Shown: positions 32,815 through 46,000 of the stretch, in pieces
How the letters are laid out: each line of letters begins with the position of its first letter
Position numbering within the stretch: position 1 is the first letter of the stretch
Origin: Chara braunii
Taxonomy: Eukaryota; Streptophyta; Charophyceae; Charales; Characeae
Length of the DNA stretch: 64,000 nt
Reading direction: 5' to 3'
Assembly: GCA_003427395.1 (NCBI GenBank)
Contig: BFEA01000071.1
Location: forward strand, 1,009,529 to 1,073,528
Made by a program: the position numbers and the translations under genes
Notes under the pieces: generated by a model
What the model was told of the DNA's origin: nothing
Databases searched by the model: none
The model's input: the letters and a program-made list of their open reading frames with translations, nothing else

Positions 32815-33433
32815 NNNNNNNNNNNNNNNNNNNNNNNNNNNNNNNNNNNNNNNNNNNNNNNNNNNNNNNNNNNNNNNNNNNNNNNNNNNNNNNNNNNNNN
32901 NNNNNNNNNNNNNNNNNNNNNNNNNNNNNNNNNNNNNNNNNNNNNNNNNNNNNNNNNNNNNNNNNNNNNNNNNNNNNNNNNNNNNNNNNNNNNNNNNNNN
33001 NNNNNNNNNNNNNNNNNNNNNNNNNNNNNNNNNNNNNNNNNNNNNNNNNNNNNNNNNNNNNNNNNNNNNNNNNNNNNNNNNNNNNNNNNNNNNNNNNNNN
33101 NNNNNNNNNNNNNNNNNNNNNNNNNNNNNNNNNNNNNNNNNNNNNNNNNNNNNNNNNNNNNNNNNNNNNNNNNNNNNNNNNNNNNNNNNNNNNNNNNNNN
33201 NNNNNNNNNNNNNNNNNNNNNNNNNNNNNNNNNNNNNNNNNNNNCCCATTGGCTGCCACACGGCCTTGAAAATCCACGGCCATTGCTGCGGGGTCGCAAC
33301 CTCGGCCGCGGGTGGCCGCCTCCATGTGGGCATAGATGTCGGACTAGGCAATCGTGAAGTTCACTGTGTTAGTGATGGCATGCTATTGTTAAATATGTGT
33401 GGTCGCAGGTATGTGTGAAATGCTTGCGAGTGC
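32216..33433. other. Microsatellite region with a 430-base assembly gap
   Basis: It contains a hairpin GTTGTAGG...CCTACAAC (32574-32600), (GT)n at 32625-32652, (GT)n then (GA)n at 32711-32814, and the gap 32815-33244. CGGCCGC-rich segments lie on both sides (about 32430-32500 and 33260-33325). No gene is seen. Confidence 0.7.
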
Positions 33434-33925
33434 TGATGGACAAGCCACATCAATAATTGTGAAAGTGATTGTCGCATATCACACAACCCCTTTCTGTCTC
33501 AATGATTTGCCCACTTTTCTCTTGCGCGACTGTGGTAGTTGAAAACATGGCGTAAGGTTGCTTTAGTACTGGATCGATAGTAACTCAGACCTATAATAAA
33601 GCCTCTACGTCGCTATACTTTAGATAGGTCCATGTGAAGGGATAAGAGAGAGGGGGATATGTATGAAAGATATTTAGTTGTGACAGTGTTGATGGACAAG
33701 CCACATCAATAATTGTGAAAGTGATTGTCTGATATCATACAACCCCTTTCAGTCTGAAGGATTTATCCACTTTTCTCTTGTGCGACTATAATAGTCGAGA
33801 ACATGATGTAAGGTTGCTTTAGTATCGAATCGATAGTAACTCGGACCTATAATGAAGCCTCTAGGTCACTATGCTTTAGATGGATCCATGTGTAGGGATA
33901 AGAGAGAGGGGGATAGGGATATGTG
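33434..33925. repeat. Direct tandem duplication, unit of 256 bases
   Basis: 33434-33689 and 33690-33925 both start TGATGGACAAGCCACATCAA and stay aligned, with roughly 10 percent differences by eye. Non-coding. Confidence 0.9.
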
Positions 33926-34560
33926 AAGCCTGTTTGTTTATATTTTTATGGCTGGACAGGAAAGTTTGGGATAAGAAGCCGAGACTATCGTGTGTTAACG
34001 ATTGAAAGCTTCTCACCGCCTTGTAATTCTCGCAAATCTTTCATGCTCGACGAGAAAGATAGGAGAATCTACGACCGAACGTGCAGTTGCCCAGAGCCAA
34101 GGTGTTCACCCACCTATTAGTCGAGACTTGTGTATCATGTGCCATCTTGTTATCCGCGAGGGAAAGCACGATTATGAGAAACATTCAAGATGCGATATGA
34201 CAACTGATCAAGTGAGCGAACATGCATGATGAAGTGCTATGACGCTTTTGGCTTTGTTATACATTTTTCGCGCAAGCCCTGCTCTACCGCCGACATGCAA
34301 TAGAAGTTATGGATCACAATGTCCATCATGGGACAAGGTATGCATGAGAAATCTCAATATTTTTGGAGTTGTGTACCACATGGGTAAATTGGATGTCCTA
34401 GTCAACCGATATAACGCCTCTTGTGGGAGAGCAACGCTACGCTGGGACTCGCACCCGGGTTCGATGCAAGTGCTAACCTGCTTGTTTTCATGGCTGGACA
34501 GTTAAGTTCGCGACTGCCAAATCAAACCCCTCGACTACCCCATCAAGAGAGCTCCAGGAA
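33926..34560. other. Non-coding stretch
   Basis: Only short frames without family resemblance. Nothing is recognised. Confidence 0.5.
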
Positions 34561-35210
34561 GACGAGTTCCTTCTCGCGATGAGGGCGACCTGGCCACTTC
34601 CACTGTCGTGGCGGTCGAACGACTTGCCTGTTAGCCGTTTGGAATCCCAAGGGAAACTTTCTAAGTGACATCTCGCATTCGACACTCACGGATCGTGCAC
34701 AACCCCAAAACCCACGAAGGGTTGCACAATTATGAACATCGCCTAAAGCGTGGGCATGACAGTGGATTGCACAACCATGCATGATTAATCCTTGTGTCCT
34801 TCGCTTGCACAAACACCTTCTTTATACAATTTGCTCGTGGACCGTAGTTCATCGCTCACACCTCTTTAAGACGAGTTCCTTCTCGCGATGAGGGCGACCT
34901 GGCCACTTCCCCTGTCGTGGCGGTCGAACAACTTGCTTGCTAGCCGTTTGGAATCCCAAAGGAAACTTCCCAAGTGACATCTCGCATTCGACACTCACGG
35001 ATCGTGCACAACCCCAAAACCCACGAAGGGTTGCACAATTATGAACATCGCCTAAAACGTGGGCATGACAATGGATTGCACAACCATGCATGATTAATCC
35101 TTGTGTCCTTCGCTTGCGCAAACACCTTCTTTATACAATTTGCTCGTGTACCGTAGTTCATCGCTCACACCTCTTTATACGATTTGCTCGTGGACCGTAG
35201 TTCTTCGCTC
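34561..35210. repeat. Direct tandem duplication, unit of 309 bases
   Basis: Both copies start GACGAGTTCCTTCTCGCGAT (34561 and 34870) and differ at only a few positions. After the second copy the last 45 bases of the unit (TTTGCTCGTGGACCGTAGTTC) are repeated once more. The two minus-strand frames of 89-90 residues are simply copies of one another. Confidence 0.93.
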
Positions 35211-35349
35211 ACATGTGGTGTAGTTATAACGCTGGAAAGGTAAAAACGAACCAGGCGCGAGTTGTGTCAGAGTTTAAAATTATTGAGAAAAAAAATCACG
35301 CGGTTAAATTGGCCATCCAATCAACCGGTGTAGAATTGCACTTTGAAGA

Positions 35350-35815
35350 TTACCACCTGAAGCGTCAATTCACGCACATGTCCGATTCAGGCGTTAGCCA
35401 TACATACCCCCATGCTATAGCGAAATGGAAACGCTCCTGGCTGATCCACCTCTTCGATCACACTTGAAGCTCTCGCATGTAGAACAATAGCTCGACATGG
35501 ACAAGTACTACTAACTCCCAAAGTGGAAGTAAGTTATACCACCTCAAGCGTCAATTCACGCACGTTCGATTCGGGCATTAGCCGCACATACCCCCATGCT
35601 ATAGCGAAAAGGAAACGCCCTTGACTGATCCACTTTTGCGATCACACTTAAAACTCTCGCATGTAGAACAATAGCTCGACACGGATAAATATCTTGTCGC
35701 AGAAACTCACGAGGTATAGCTAGCGCACTCGAGTGGAATGATATTGTCGATGTCATATCTTCATGCAGAAACTCGTGAGGTATAGCTAGCGCACTCGGCT
35801 GGAATGATATCGGTC
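35350..35815. repeat. Two overlapping tandem duplications (186 and 66 bases)
   Basis: TACCACCTGAAGCGTCAATT at 35350 recurs at 35536 with divergence. A shorter unit with GGTATAGCTAGCGCACTCG is at about 35700 and 35766. Confidence 0.85.
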
Positions 35816-36385
35816 TTGAATGCCTTGCAACCCAACTGCCACAAACCCGCGTGATGCGGCCGGGAGGGTCCCTATGCAGGACCGTTGTGCTCGAGAGGTA
35901 ACGAAGAGCACCACCTGTCAAGCGCAGCGGTCCTACATGGGGACCCTCCATGTGGCATCACGTAAGACGCAAAGCGTTTAGGAGCGGTGTTGTCGCTCCA
36001 GCCAAGTGTGCCAGCTATACCTCTCACGAGATCCTATGACAAGACCTCGCTAGGCATAACTTACCTCCACCTGTGGGAGCCGTCACCTTCCCTTAAGGGC
36101 ATATCTCCATTGCGATATTGGTCCACATGCGAGAGCTTTTACAAGCGGTCACATGTGTAGATCAGCGGAGCATGTTTCTCGTTCGTTGTAGCATATGGGG
36201 TACGTGTGGCTAACGCCCAAATTGGACACGTGCACGAACGCTTGAGGCACTCATCTCCCAAGCGTGATCCTTCGACACTCATGACAATGCTGACCTCCGC
36301 GCACGCGCACGCAATGTGCGCACCCATACTAATCAAAATTTGATCCCTCTCTAGCTCACACCGTTGTGCGAGACCTTGCTGCTGG
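35816..36385. other. Non-coding stretch
   Basis: No gene or clear repeat is seen. Confidence 0.5.
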
Positions 36386-36835
36386 TTCGTGAAACCACTA
36401 GACGTCTGGGTAATCAATGCGCACCTCAAAGTGCACACCCACACACTCTCTAACCTAACTGAACCACCAGATGTCCTGGTAATCAACACGCACCTCGAAA
36501 TGCACGCCCACACACTCTCTGCCGTAACCATATGTACGTTCGCCATTCTTGCTACTGAGAGTCGGTTGTGGGCTGCACAAAAATAAATACGCCACTACAT
36601 CTATAGTTGTGAGACGTAAAAACATACCGACAGCACACGCACACACTCTCTAACCTGACCGAACCACCAGACGTCTGGGTAATCAACACTCGCCTCAAAG
36701 TGCACGTCCACACACTCTCTACCCTAACCATATGTACGTTCGCCATTCTTGCTACTGAGAGTCAGTTCTGGGCTGCGCAAAAATAAATACGCCACTACCT
36801 CTATTGTTGTGAAACGTAAAAACATGCCGACAGCA
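36386..36835. repeat. Diverged tandem repeats, units of about 72 and 200 bases
   Basis: GAACCACCAGACGTCTGGGT-like units lie at about 36390, 36461 and 36658; CCATATGTACGTTCGCCATT at about 36527 and 36728. The parallel short minus-strand frames come from this repetition. Confidence 0.85.
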
Positions 36836-38282
36836 GCTGAAGGCACGCCCTTGCCTTTGTAGTGAGGACAACTTGCACGTTCTGAAGGTCTGTTCATACT
36901 GCTGTTCAAAGGTCACAACTTCACTGTTTCCATTTGCCATTCGCCGGTGCATTGCATTCCTTGTTGTCATTAACAACATCACCACACCTGCTGTGCAGAT
37001 GCGCAAACTTCATGACTCTTCAGCTGCTCCGTACCGTGCTGTGTCTTTGACTGCCTGCATGTCTTCCGGTGCAGATCTTATGGGCCTGTTCTATATCTAG
37101 GACCGTGCTATTCCGATCCCAAGATGCAACTGCCAACAGCATGATGCCTACGGCCGCAAGCATGGGCCAGGAACTCTCTCTGCGTCTCCTTCACCCGCAC
37201 AGCCTAACCAAGGAGATTTCTGCTCAACCCGGAGTGAAACTCTGTACCTGTTCAATGACCATGCAGGACATAGGTCCACACATCCTGGGGTTTTGTCCCA
37301 GAGGATCCTCTTTCAGGTGGAATTGGGACAGGGGTTCCACTGTCTCGGCCCAGGGCTTTGGAGGTACCGCATATGCACACACCCACGGGCAGGGAGACAG
37401 ATTTGCCAGGGTCTGGAGATTCTTCCATGGCCCCTGGATTCTCATCATCTTTGCGGCCCATTGCTGGCTTCAGGTTCGGAGTAGGGGGAGACGGAGCACA
37501 ATCTGAAGGAGCGACTGAGGATACAATGCATCCCACACTGTTGCAAACAGCACTAGCGGGTCCCGACCCCAGGTGACGAGCCCCATGTAAGTCGATGTTT
37601 TTATGGAAGTTCTGTAGATATGTCACAATCACGGCTTATGGAACTTCCTTATCGAGCTTTACGTTGTGGCAGGTATGTTGAGAGTTTTTAAGCCTCTCAA
37701 AGTATCGTAAAATTGAGGGTCTCAAACCTGATAGGCATTGTAATTGAGTCATGAATGTCACGATACTGACTGAGAACTCACACCCCAATACACATCCAAT
37801 AAAAAGAGCTCTTAGGTATTCCTGACCGGCCGCAGCAGGACCTGAGCAGCCACTTCCACTTGGCCCGATGCTCCCCCATTGCTACGGGTTACAGGGCGTC
37901 ACGAGCGAGCTACCAGTGTTGACTGGCTGTGGGCACTGATCCTCCTCAGGGCACTAAAAGCGACAGCAACAGGAATGTAGGTGCCACTCAGGCATGAAAC
38001 CTACTGAGCTCGCCAGCGGGACACCGGCAGACAATCCCCTGATTTCCTCGGGGCAATCAATGCTGTAGTGGCTCCTTCTACACAAACTCAATGTGCGATG
38101 TGCTACTGCGGGAAACTGGGCACGGTTCCCAGCACACGCAGCTCCCAGTGAACAGACTGGAGCCTCACAATGCTTTGTCATGCACAAACCAAGGGATGCC
38201 CTGCACCGCGAACGGACATCACGATGCGTTTCTCTGAAAAAAACAGAAAAACGAGGGTAAGGTAGTGATTATGTCATGAGTA
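36836..38282. other. Unassigned DNA
   Basis: Frames of up to 145 residues overlap on both strands around 37070-37630. None shows a motif that I recognise. The segment could hide exons of an unknown gene, but nothing supports that. Confidence 0.45.
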
Positions 38283-38324
<42 letters not shown>

Positions 38325-38325
38325 C
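38283..38325. repeat. (CA)n microsatellite
   Basis: About 20 CA units, preceded by GGTAAGGTAGTGATTATGT, the reverse complement of a landmark of the 17.6-21 kb array. Confidence 0.95.
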
Positions 38326-38374
38326 GCTTGCTGACACGCCATGTGCTCATACTTGTTATGAACTACAACTGCCC

Positions 38375-38512
38375 CTGACACGATTCTAACAAGTCTGCCC
38401 CACTGAACCAGACCAATGTGGACCTGCTTGTAGCGGCAGGGAGACAAAACTCCTGACACGATTCTAACAAGTCTGCCCCACTGAACCAGAACAATGTGGA
38501 CCTGCTCGACCC
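38375..38512. repeat. Direct duplication of a 78-base unit
   Basis: GACACGATTCTAACAAGTCT starts both copies (38377 and 38455); they run on through CTGCCCCACTGAACCAGA. Confidence 0.9.
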
Positions 38513-39049
38513 TGATTTGCACCAGTTTTTTTTGGTCAGAAGTTCCGTGCGCAAGAATCAAGGACGTAGGCACAGTCTCTTCACAGAACTGGGTCTCACT
38601 GCCACAGGTGAAATGACGTTTGGGACTGGGCCTCAACCCCTTGCACTGTTTCGTTTGTGAGTGGTTGCCTGAAAAATGCCACAACGCACTTCGACCGGTC
38701 CTCCGCCCAACAATATGTCCCCCTCCGAACCCCCACAAATGGACGCTGGACCTGCTTTCCAGCAGCAGAGATTAAACCACCAGTTCCAAGGCCCGAACTA
38801 CCACGCACCTCATACAACTCACCCAAAAGAGTCAACGCAGCCCCTGAAGGGGCTGGAGAGGCAGCCTCAGCGTTTTGTTTTCTCCTCTCAAGCAGGTGGT
38901 TGATCCCTTTTTTCCCTTTTCATTTCTTTCTTTTAACCACCACCACCTTTCACAGGCAAAGTTTTCACAGGCAAATTTTAAGTAAAAAATGTAACCTATA
39001 CCAAATTCTTACCACATTCTTCGGAGGCCTAGCCTATGAACTCTGCTGT

Positions 39050-40225
39050 GCAATAAAGGGAGCTTGGAATGAGGCACAGGCCAAGATGGCCCTTCCAACC
39101 TGCAGTCTGTCTTGGACACAAGATCTGGGGGGAAATCTGGAGCCTTATCCACTGGTCAAACACAAACATGCAAGCCGTGAGTGGCTGCTCACCCTTCAGA
39201 GCGTACCCACCAGGACTGGGTGCATATCAGAAAGGATGGGTTTCAGCCTGTTCCGTGACAGCTGAATGGATCTTAATCCAGAGCACGAGGACGGGGAACA
39301 CCTGTGGTGGTCCTGCCCTCAGGCGCAGAGTTTCTGGAAATAGTTGAAAGCGATGTGAACCCAAGCCTACAAGCACACAGCCCAAGACAGAGGATGGGAT
39401 AAGAGAGATTGATACTGGGAGGTCTAAACATATCCCCTAGCAGTCATGGTTCGGGTTTCAAGAGCCCTGTTTTTTTTGTGGGTATAAAGGAAGGAGGTGA
39501 GGCTCTCACATTCCACCGATTCCTTGGAAAGCGCCCAGAACAACACAATCACTGGCTTGAAGAATATGATTCGAGCAGATTGTATGAATACACAGCAATC
39601 CAGGCGCCCGAGAGCAAGCTACAGACATTTTTCCAGTGCTTGAGCCAAGGAATACTGCTGCGCAACACCCAAGCAGCAGAAAGATGGGCTCATCTTCAGC
39701 CACCAGTTTGAGGAAGCGAGGCATGCACGGGGAACTTAACAAGATTTGAATGCAGCACATAACACCGCATGTAGAGCGTTTGTACGCCCCCTTCTTCTTT
39801 GTTGTTTTCCTGAGGCTTTCTCGTCTTTTCTCTTCTTATCACTTATGGCTAAGTCTTGATGTCACTGAGTCCTGATGAAGCACCCTGGGCTCAGGATGGT
39901 GCTTCCAGTATCGGTGCCCGTTCAGACAGGCACAAAGACACTCCCTTTACATCAAGAGTAAACAGGCAGTGTTCACACTGCGATGAGGTTTGGTTGACTT
40001 GCAGAGCTTGGAGTAAGGAACAGTTAATCCCGCATCACCATACGGGACAATCAATGTTGTGTCCTTAACAGATACGGGACGCTGGCGCCGTTTTCCAGCA
40101 CATGCGGGAGGGATGCTGAGCCCGTTCCCCAGCAGGCGGTGCTCCCCTATTCTGTCTTTATAAAGGACGCTGGGCCCGGCTCCCAGCAGGCGGTGCTCCC
40201 CGCCAACAGCGCGGAGCCTCTGAAA
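39050..40225 (+). mobile_element. LINE L5: 3' remnant
   Basis: One frame reads REWLLTLQSVPTRTGCISER, parallel to the L1 segment SLMWLQSLLSTASATWLQSR, then after a stop EHLWWSCPQAQSFWK, parallel to IHLWWECIIAKGFWELL of L2. This is the end of the LINE zinc-binding region with its first two cysteines lost. Further decayed coding leads to three successive tail modules (GGGACGCTGG-type at 40077, 40110 and 40163) and a short A-run near 40220. A tail-like GGACGCTGGACCTGCTTTCC at 38745 may belong to another fragment. Confidence 0.65.
40077..40222 (+). repeat. Three tandem LINE-tail modules
   Basis: The modules ACGCTGGCGCCGTTTTCCAG, ATGCTGAGCCCGTTCCCCAG and ACGCTGGGCCCGGCTCCCAG follow one another. 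The last two continue as CAGGCGGTGCTCCCC. Confidence 0.8.
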
Positions 40226-42638
40226 AAAGCAAGCAGACCTATTACGAGAATGGATTCTTCCCTCGTGCGCAAGTGGCTGCAAAGACAGAGTTAGGTGATT
40301 GCTGAGAGGTTGACCACATGCAGCCATAGTCCCTGGCAACGCTCCCCCCCATCACTTCACCAGCTCAGCACCCTGATCGCACCCCGCTTCACAGGTCACG
40401 TAGCATTGACTTAGTCTCACATCTGCTTACCGCCTGTCGAGAAGATCATCGAGCTGTGGATCAGGCCCCTCCTCCAGGTCCCAGACCACCCCCCACATAT
40501 GCTGTGCATCATTTCCTCCAAACCCGCTGACCACCGAGTTCGCCCCCTATCGAGCGGAGAAAATCCTGAGCTGGCGAGGAGAGAAGAGCCGCTAACTCCT
40601 GCAGCCGGCGCCAACCATCCCGTGACGTGAAAGGGCCAGTGAGATGCTGCTTGTTGCAAGTCCGCTGCGAAAACAAAACCAGCTCCCTCCCCGGAGTAAG
40701 TCGGCCTTACCTGTTATCCACAGCCCTCTGCGTCTGTCGCACAAGGACAACGTGATGCTTACGTTCAGCCAGAAACGTGTGCGTCTGTCGCAAAAAGCCC
40801 TTGTGTGTCTGATGCACAGGACTGTGGAAATCAGGTGACGTTCCAGTGACGGCTTTCGCACAAATTATTTCCATTCATCATGTTTAGCCTGATGGACTTC
40901 GATATGTTGCTCTGTTGTGAGAGAGTCATTGTACTGGCAAATGTGACACAGGTTCCCAATGCGATAAAAGTTGGTGGGATGGACAAACTCCACGAGACTT
41001 GAGATTTGATCGCACATCATCCACCGAGGTTCAAATGAAGATTTGAGGATGATTTGAGAAAATAAAATTGCAAACATTTGTCGAAAAATAAAATTGCATG
41101 CACCCTGAACCTGAAGTGTGCTGACCGATTCCGAATTATGCAAAAAAACTTGAAAAAAGTTAAAAAAACAAAAAAAATCCTTGAAAGCAGCACCGGTCCC
41201 TTTTTCCGACTCCATTATGTCCACCATTATGCGCACTTCAACATACGTCTCAGAAACCTAGTGCCCCCATGGAATTCAGCCATTTCTATTACGCGTCAAC
41301 TCTGCAGTTGAGCCTTCCAACTCAGAGGAGCCTAACCCTCGGATGACAATAACACGAGTCATTCCCACTTTGGGTGATTCGCTAGCCACCCAGTGTGGAC
41401 TATCCACAATGATAACAACGACACTTGCTGATCCGTTAGATCTACGGATCAACACTCTGGCGTAACATCCTTGCTAAGTTGCTATGTCTGACATGCTAGC
41501 TTGCAGGGGCGGTCTTCCGGCTTTGCCATGCAAGCATCAGTTAAGGCCTCCTACTGGCCTCCGACATCTATCCATGCTGATATGACGATAAATATGCTAT
41601 GCACCCACTTCTCCACCACTACAATGTGGAGTCACCACAGCCATCCTCTGAAATTGGGGGGGGGGGGGGGGGGGGGGGGGGGAGGGAGGCAAAACAGTGG
41701 AAAAGCTCATTAACCTTGATGTTATTTTATGCTCACTTCCTTAAAAACATGCAACACTCAATGTCACTCTGCTAACGAGTGAAGTCCATAGAACTTTGAA
41801 TATATGCAATCGAAAATGCCTGGACACAACTCCACGGGCAGGAACGATCTCATGGACTCTGCAGCAGTGCTAAACGCCGACAACAAGTGCTGGCAACTAA
41901 ACTGCGTACCTGTCAGATCGTCACACGGTCGACACGGCGCATGAATGGATGGATTGACGAACGTACGGATGCCTTGATGGGGTGGGTGGCAGGGGAAAAG
42001 TGGAAGCAAACATATAACGACGTTCTCCTGCGAATAGGAAACAATCTTCCCGCGGCGGCAACGCGGGCTGTTCGGATCACATTGCCAACAGCCTTGATTA
42101 AGCAGACACAAGAAGCAACACGCGTCTCATTCGACTTTCAGACATTACCCTGTGTCCATGGGTGATATCACAGCCCCAACAGTCATGCCTCTGGTGGACA
42201 GGCTGTTGCTCTGCGAGCCTTAGAAAATGAAATACGAGCATGGAGGACACCATGCTGCACATTATGGACTGAACCTCCTCCTCTAATCATGGCAACTAAG
42301 CAAACAGAGAAGACGGTGCACAGAGTACACAAAGGGTTCAAAACCCATGCACATCCGCTGTCGGCTGTGCAAGCGTGCAAGGGCGTGTCAGAGTCGTTTT
42401 TGCGCCAAATCACACTATTACCTGCTAGTGCTGACAAAAGAAAGCAACCCAGTTGCTGCCACAGAGGCTTCTTTTTCATAAAGCAGCTGAACCCTAACTC
42501 CGTCCCGCTTCAGCAAACATCATGATGATAATCCTCCCTCAGGGAGAGGGTGACATTTGTTTCTGAAGATGAGCCTTGACGGTTGTGCACCTCATCGATG
42601 TCCCTGGATATGTTTGTAAGTTGTAACACACATCACTG
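40226..42638. other. Region 3' of the nucleoside hydrolase gene; no gene seen
   Basis: Frames of up to 123 residues exist (for example 40865-41236 minus, 41887-42165 plus), but none has a recognisable domain. A homopolymer G run is at 41656-41682. The first few hundred bases below 42639 should hold the 3' untranslated region of the minus-strand gene. Confidence 0.5.
41656..41682 (+). repeat. Poly(G) run of 27 bases
   Basis: Uninterrupted G27 followed by AGGGAGG. It could form a G-quadruplex; the length may also be a sequencing estimate. Confidence 0.9.
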
Positions 42639-42801
42639 TCAATTGCCATTATCCGTAATGCCCTCCGAATTAGAGACTCCATTATAACCAGACCACATCT
42701 TCATCAAGCGGTCTTTGATCACCTGCATTCCTCGTTGCGAATCCACACCGAAAGCCACCTTGATGGGAGGTTTGCCACACCATTCTGTTACCGAGTTCCA
42801 C
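42639..42801 (-). CDS. Nucleoside hydrolase last exon
   Basis: After the acceptor TTGTGTGCAG the exon reads WNSVTEWCGKPPIKVAFGVD, then SQRGMQVIKDRLMKMW, and ends in a TGA at 42641-42639. The family's C-terminus has the same W..KP.VKVAV.VD and I.DRLM pattern. A longer frame on the same strand in another phase (42682-43122) is a shadow through the microsatellite. Confidence 0.88.
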
Positions 42802-43014
42802 CTGCACACAAAATAAAGGGGGTAAGTTGGATGAACTCCAAGAACACTTGCCTAAGCTCACCTCAACAAGGGCTGAAATAAGTTGGGCCACGCTCGCACT
42901 AGGACTTCCCTGGATGTATGTGGCCGCAATGGTGGCCACATTCCATCTGGCGAATTTCCAGAAGCTTTGCAAGTAGTTTGCTCTCTCTCTCTCTCTCTCT
43001 CTAACACGACACTC

Positions 43015-43066
<52 letters not shown>

Positions 43067-46000
43067 CACGACACTCGTTCTAGCAAGTCGTCCCGCTTCT
43101 GCAAGGTTTCACTTTGTTTCACTAAAACTTATGGACAACACGGAAAGTACAAGTTCGTTACATTTGTTTTGACCATACGGTAAATACAAGTTTGTTCCGT
43201 TCATGACTTGATCGACGACACCGTTGACAGCAAAATAAGTTCTTCACACATTAAATTACACGATATTACGATAACCGTTTGCACAGGCGTCATCTTCTTT
43301 TTTTTTTTTTTTTTTTTTTTAAACCGGCTGAGACTGTTAGTGGTGATGCTATGAGCATCCACCGCTAACAGCCCAGCTGCTGGCTCCGGTCTATTGGTGG
43401 GGAGCTGCACCTGCCGGAAAACGGGTCCAGCGTCCCTTATACAATGATTACTGATGCATGATTAACAAAAACAGGAAGTATGAAGAAAAGGAGTACTGCC
43501 TCTTCAGCCAGAAGTTGGCCGCCAGATGCCCGTGTTAATGTTAACAGTACTACCTCCTATGGCCCAATCTGATACAATCATCCAAGTACTTCTCATCACT
43601 CTTTCCTTGCCATTAGTAGCCTTTTTTACAGAATCAAAACTACATAGAAGAAAACTTCAAACCATTTCTTCCTGCTCGATCCCAAACCAGCTCAGAGGAA
43701 CCAAGCTTAAGGAGGAGGGAGGGAAGGGATCTGGGAATTCTGTAAGGGGTCGAAGGGGTACAACTGGGTCAATATTTGTCCACTCATGAAAACATAAGTG
43801 GTAATCCTTCTGAACTTCTTTCGTTTGACCATCCAGGTTTTCTCCCCTGTCTCTGCTTCTTACAGAATCCCCATCCAACAATTCATGAAAGGGTCTGGCG
43901 GGCAACAGGCAACACTGATCAACAACCAGATTTGAAGAAAGAGGGCGGAAGAAAAATCGGCTGCCGAAACAGAGATAATATCGCTACTGTTACATTATTT
44001 TAAAGTCAAAAGACGTATCATGGCAGTGCAAGAATATAGGTGCACAAATTTCTACCTGCCGAACAAACCCCGATGTATTTTAGACCACCAGAAACTTTTC
44101 ACAAAAATCTGAGAAAAAAAGAAGTTATAAAGTAAGGACCAAAGAAATCAAAGAGTGGATGGGCTTCGAAGCGATCCATGAATAGCGAAATTGTTATGGG
44201 GAAGCTCTAACGCTTGTACCTGGCCAACGACCGACCCTTGGGTGGGACCCAGGGAGCGACGGTAGCTCGGAGTAAAAGCGTCCATAAGAGGAGCGCAATC
44301 ATCGGAAGACGACGAAGTAAAAGAGCCTGCACACGACGAAGCTTGTGGACCAAAGGACCAATGCGACTGTACCCAGACAAAAAAGACAAGCGGATCGGTC
44401 TCACACCGTGAGAGAATTACTGTTCGCCATCATTCCCTCTCCCGACCTTATTGTCCACCACACTAACAAACCTACTAACGAATCCTACCACGCTTACCAT
44501 CTTAAATACCCACCCTCTCCCCCCTTAATGAGTGTTCCCCCCCTACCCACCTCCTCCCACGACACATCATTACCACAAAGAAGCTCCATTCAATTTGACA
44601 ACAACTTATCGAGCCCCCTCCCATCCACATTACACAGGCCAAAATCCCGATCTTTGCTCCTCGACCCCCCCCCAATATATGAATCGCCTAACAACTTGTC
44701 ATTTCCACTTCCAGCACCCGACCAAACCCCCACTACCTGCCCGCAACTAGAAACTTCCCCCCCATAAGCATAATCCAAGTGGTTGACAGTCTTGTTCTTG
44801 TCAAAGGTAGTGCACACACCTTTGACTATACGCGAGGATGTGACAACTTCCTTGTTACCTACTTCGAGTCTGGCAAGGGCTCCGCAAAGCCACTTGCTTC
44901 ATCCCCAACCCCACTTTGCGTATCCCGTGCGGTGACGTGAAGTTAGTTGTGGCACCACAATCAATCGAGACACAGAGATAGCCGTGGTTAATGAGAAGTT
45001 TGAAGAACATTAACTTAATTCAAGTTAATTGTCCCTTGAGAGCACGCTGATGTTTCATTTCAGCCCAATGCTCTAGGTGATAGTGAAAGTCAACCTTCTC
45101 AGACTCCTTCCAAGGCTCCACATAAAAAGCATGACAAACTTCAGCCTTGGAATCACTAGATGATGGGGCTTCAAGAGAGGACTGCTGATCTGCGTCATGT
45201 CCAGTCTCCCTTGCCGTAGAGGGTGTTGATGTCAAGTCTACGCCTGATTCAGGTTTCCCTGCAGCCTATAGCAATCTTGAACTTCGTCATTCAGTTTCAG
45301 GTAATGCAAGCACACCCCTTTCAGTGATCCGGAGGTCAACCCAAGGTTTGGTGGTTGCATCCTCCGATTTCGCTGGGATTTTGACTCCCTTGGGAAGTCT
45401 GACATAGTTCTTCCCAGAGTTCCGATTTGGTCCCTTCATATTGGCAGACTTTCTAAGGGCATTTAATTCTTTCTTCGTTACTTGCGTAAGAGTCATAGGC
45501 TGAAGAGGAATAGGTTGTATCAGGGTCCTGTTCTTGTTCGTCACCAAGAGTGGGGTCGTCTGCATAGGCCGCCTCATCGGCCTCCAACAGGTCATGCACA
45601 ACAAAACGATTGCTGCCTCGAAACCGCGTGCCGCCTGTAGGCTTTTTGCTGCCTGTTGTGGAAACGAGGTCTTGTGCCTCAAGGCTGACCACATCCTGCA
45701 TGAGGGAGAACCAGTCTGTATATCCAATGAGCTCTTTGCCTAGGCGATGCCTGTCTGTAGTGGGACCCGTACCTTTCACAACATCCAAGCATGATTGTGC
45801 AGTCATTTCCAATCCGGGTGTGTAGCAAAACATTTGCTAACAAACAACTGCAGGTTGTGCATGGAGCCCGTCCACTTGCTGCGCTTGAGATTATCAAGTC
45901 TCTTCCTGATGCTTGGAGCACCATGTGGATCCTTATATTGTTTAATCAGTATCTTTTCAAGTGTGGTTACTGATGTGGCCTTAGCCACCGAGTCACATCG

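Noticed and set aside
37069-37632. Frames of 145 (plus) and 126 (minus) residues
   Set aside because: Overlapping on opposite strands and without motifs. I considered a gag-like Pro-rich protein but had no supporting feature.
41764-42165. Overlapping frames of 115 (minus) and 92 (plus) residues
   Set aside because: No domain or motif is recognised, and both strands are open over the same bases, as expected by chance.
42862-42980. Exon-like minus-strand stretch (FARWNVATIAATYIQG) ending in GAG/GTGAGC
   Set aside because: Its donor phase does not join the next nucleoside hydrolase exon in the right frame, and its acceptor side is a GA repeat. No family match.
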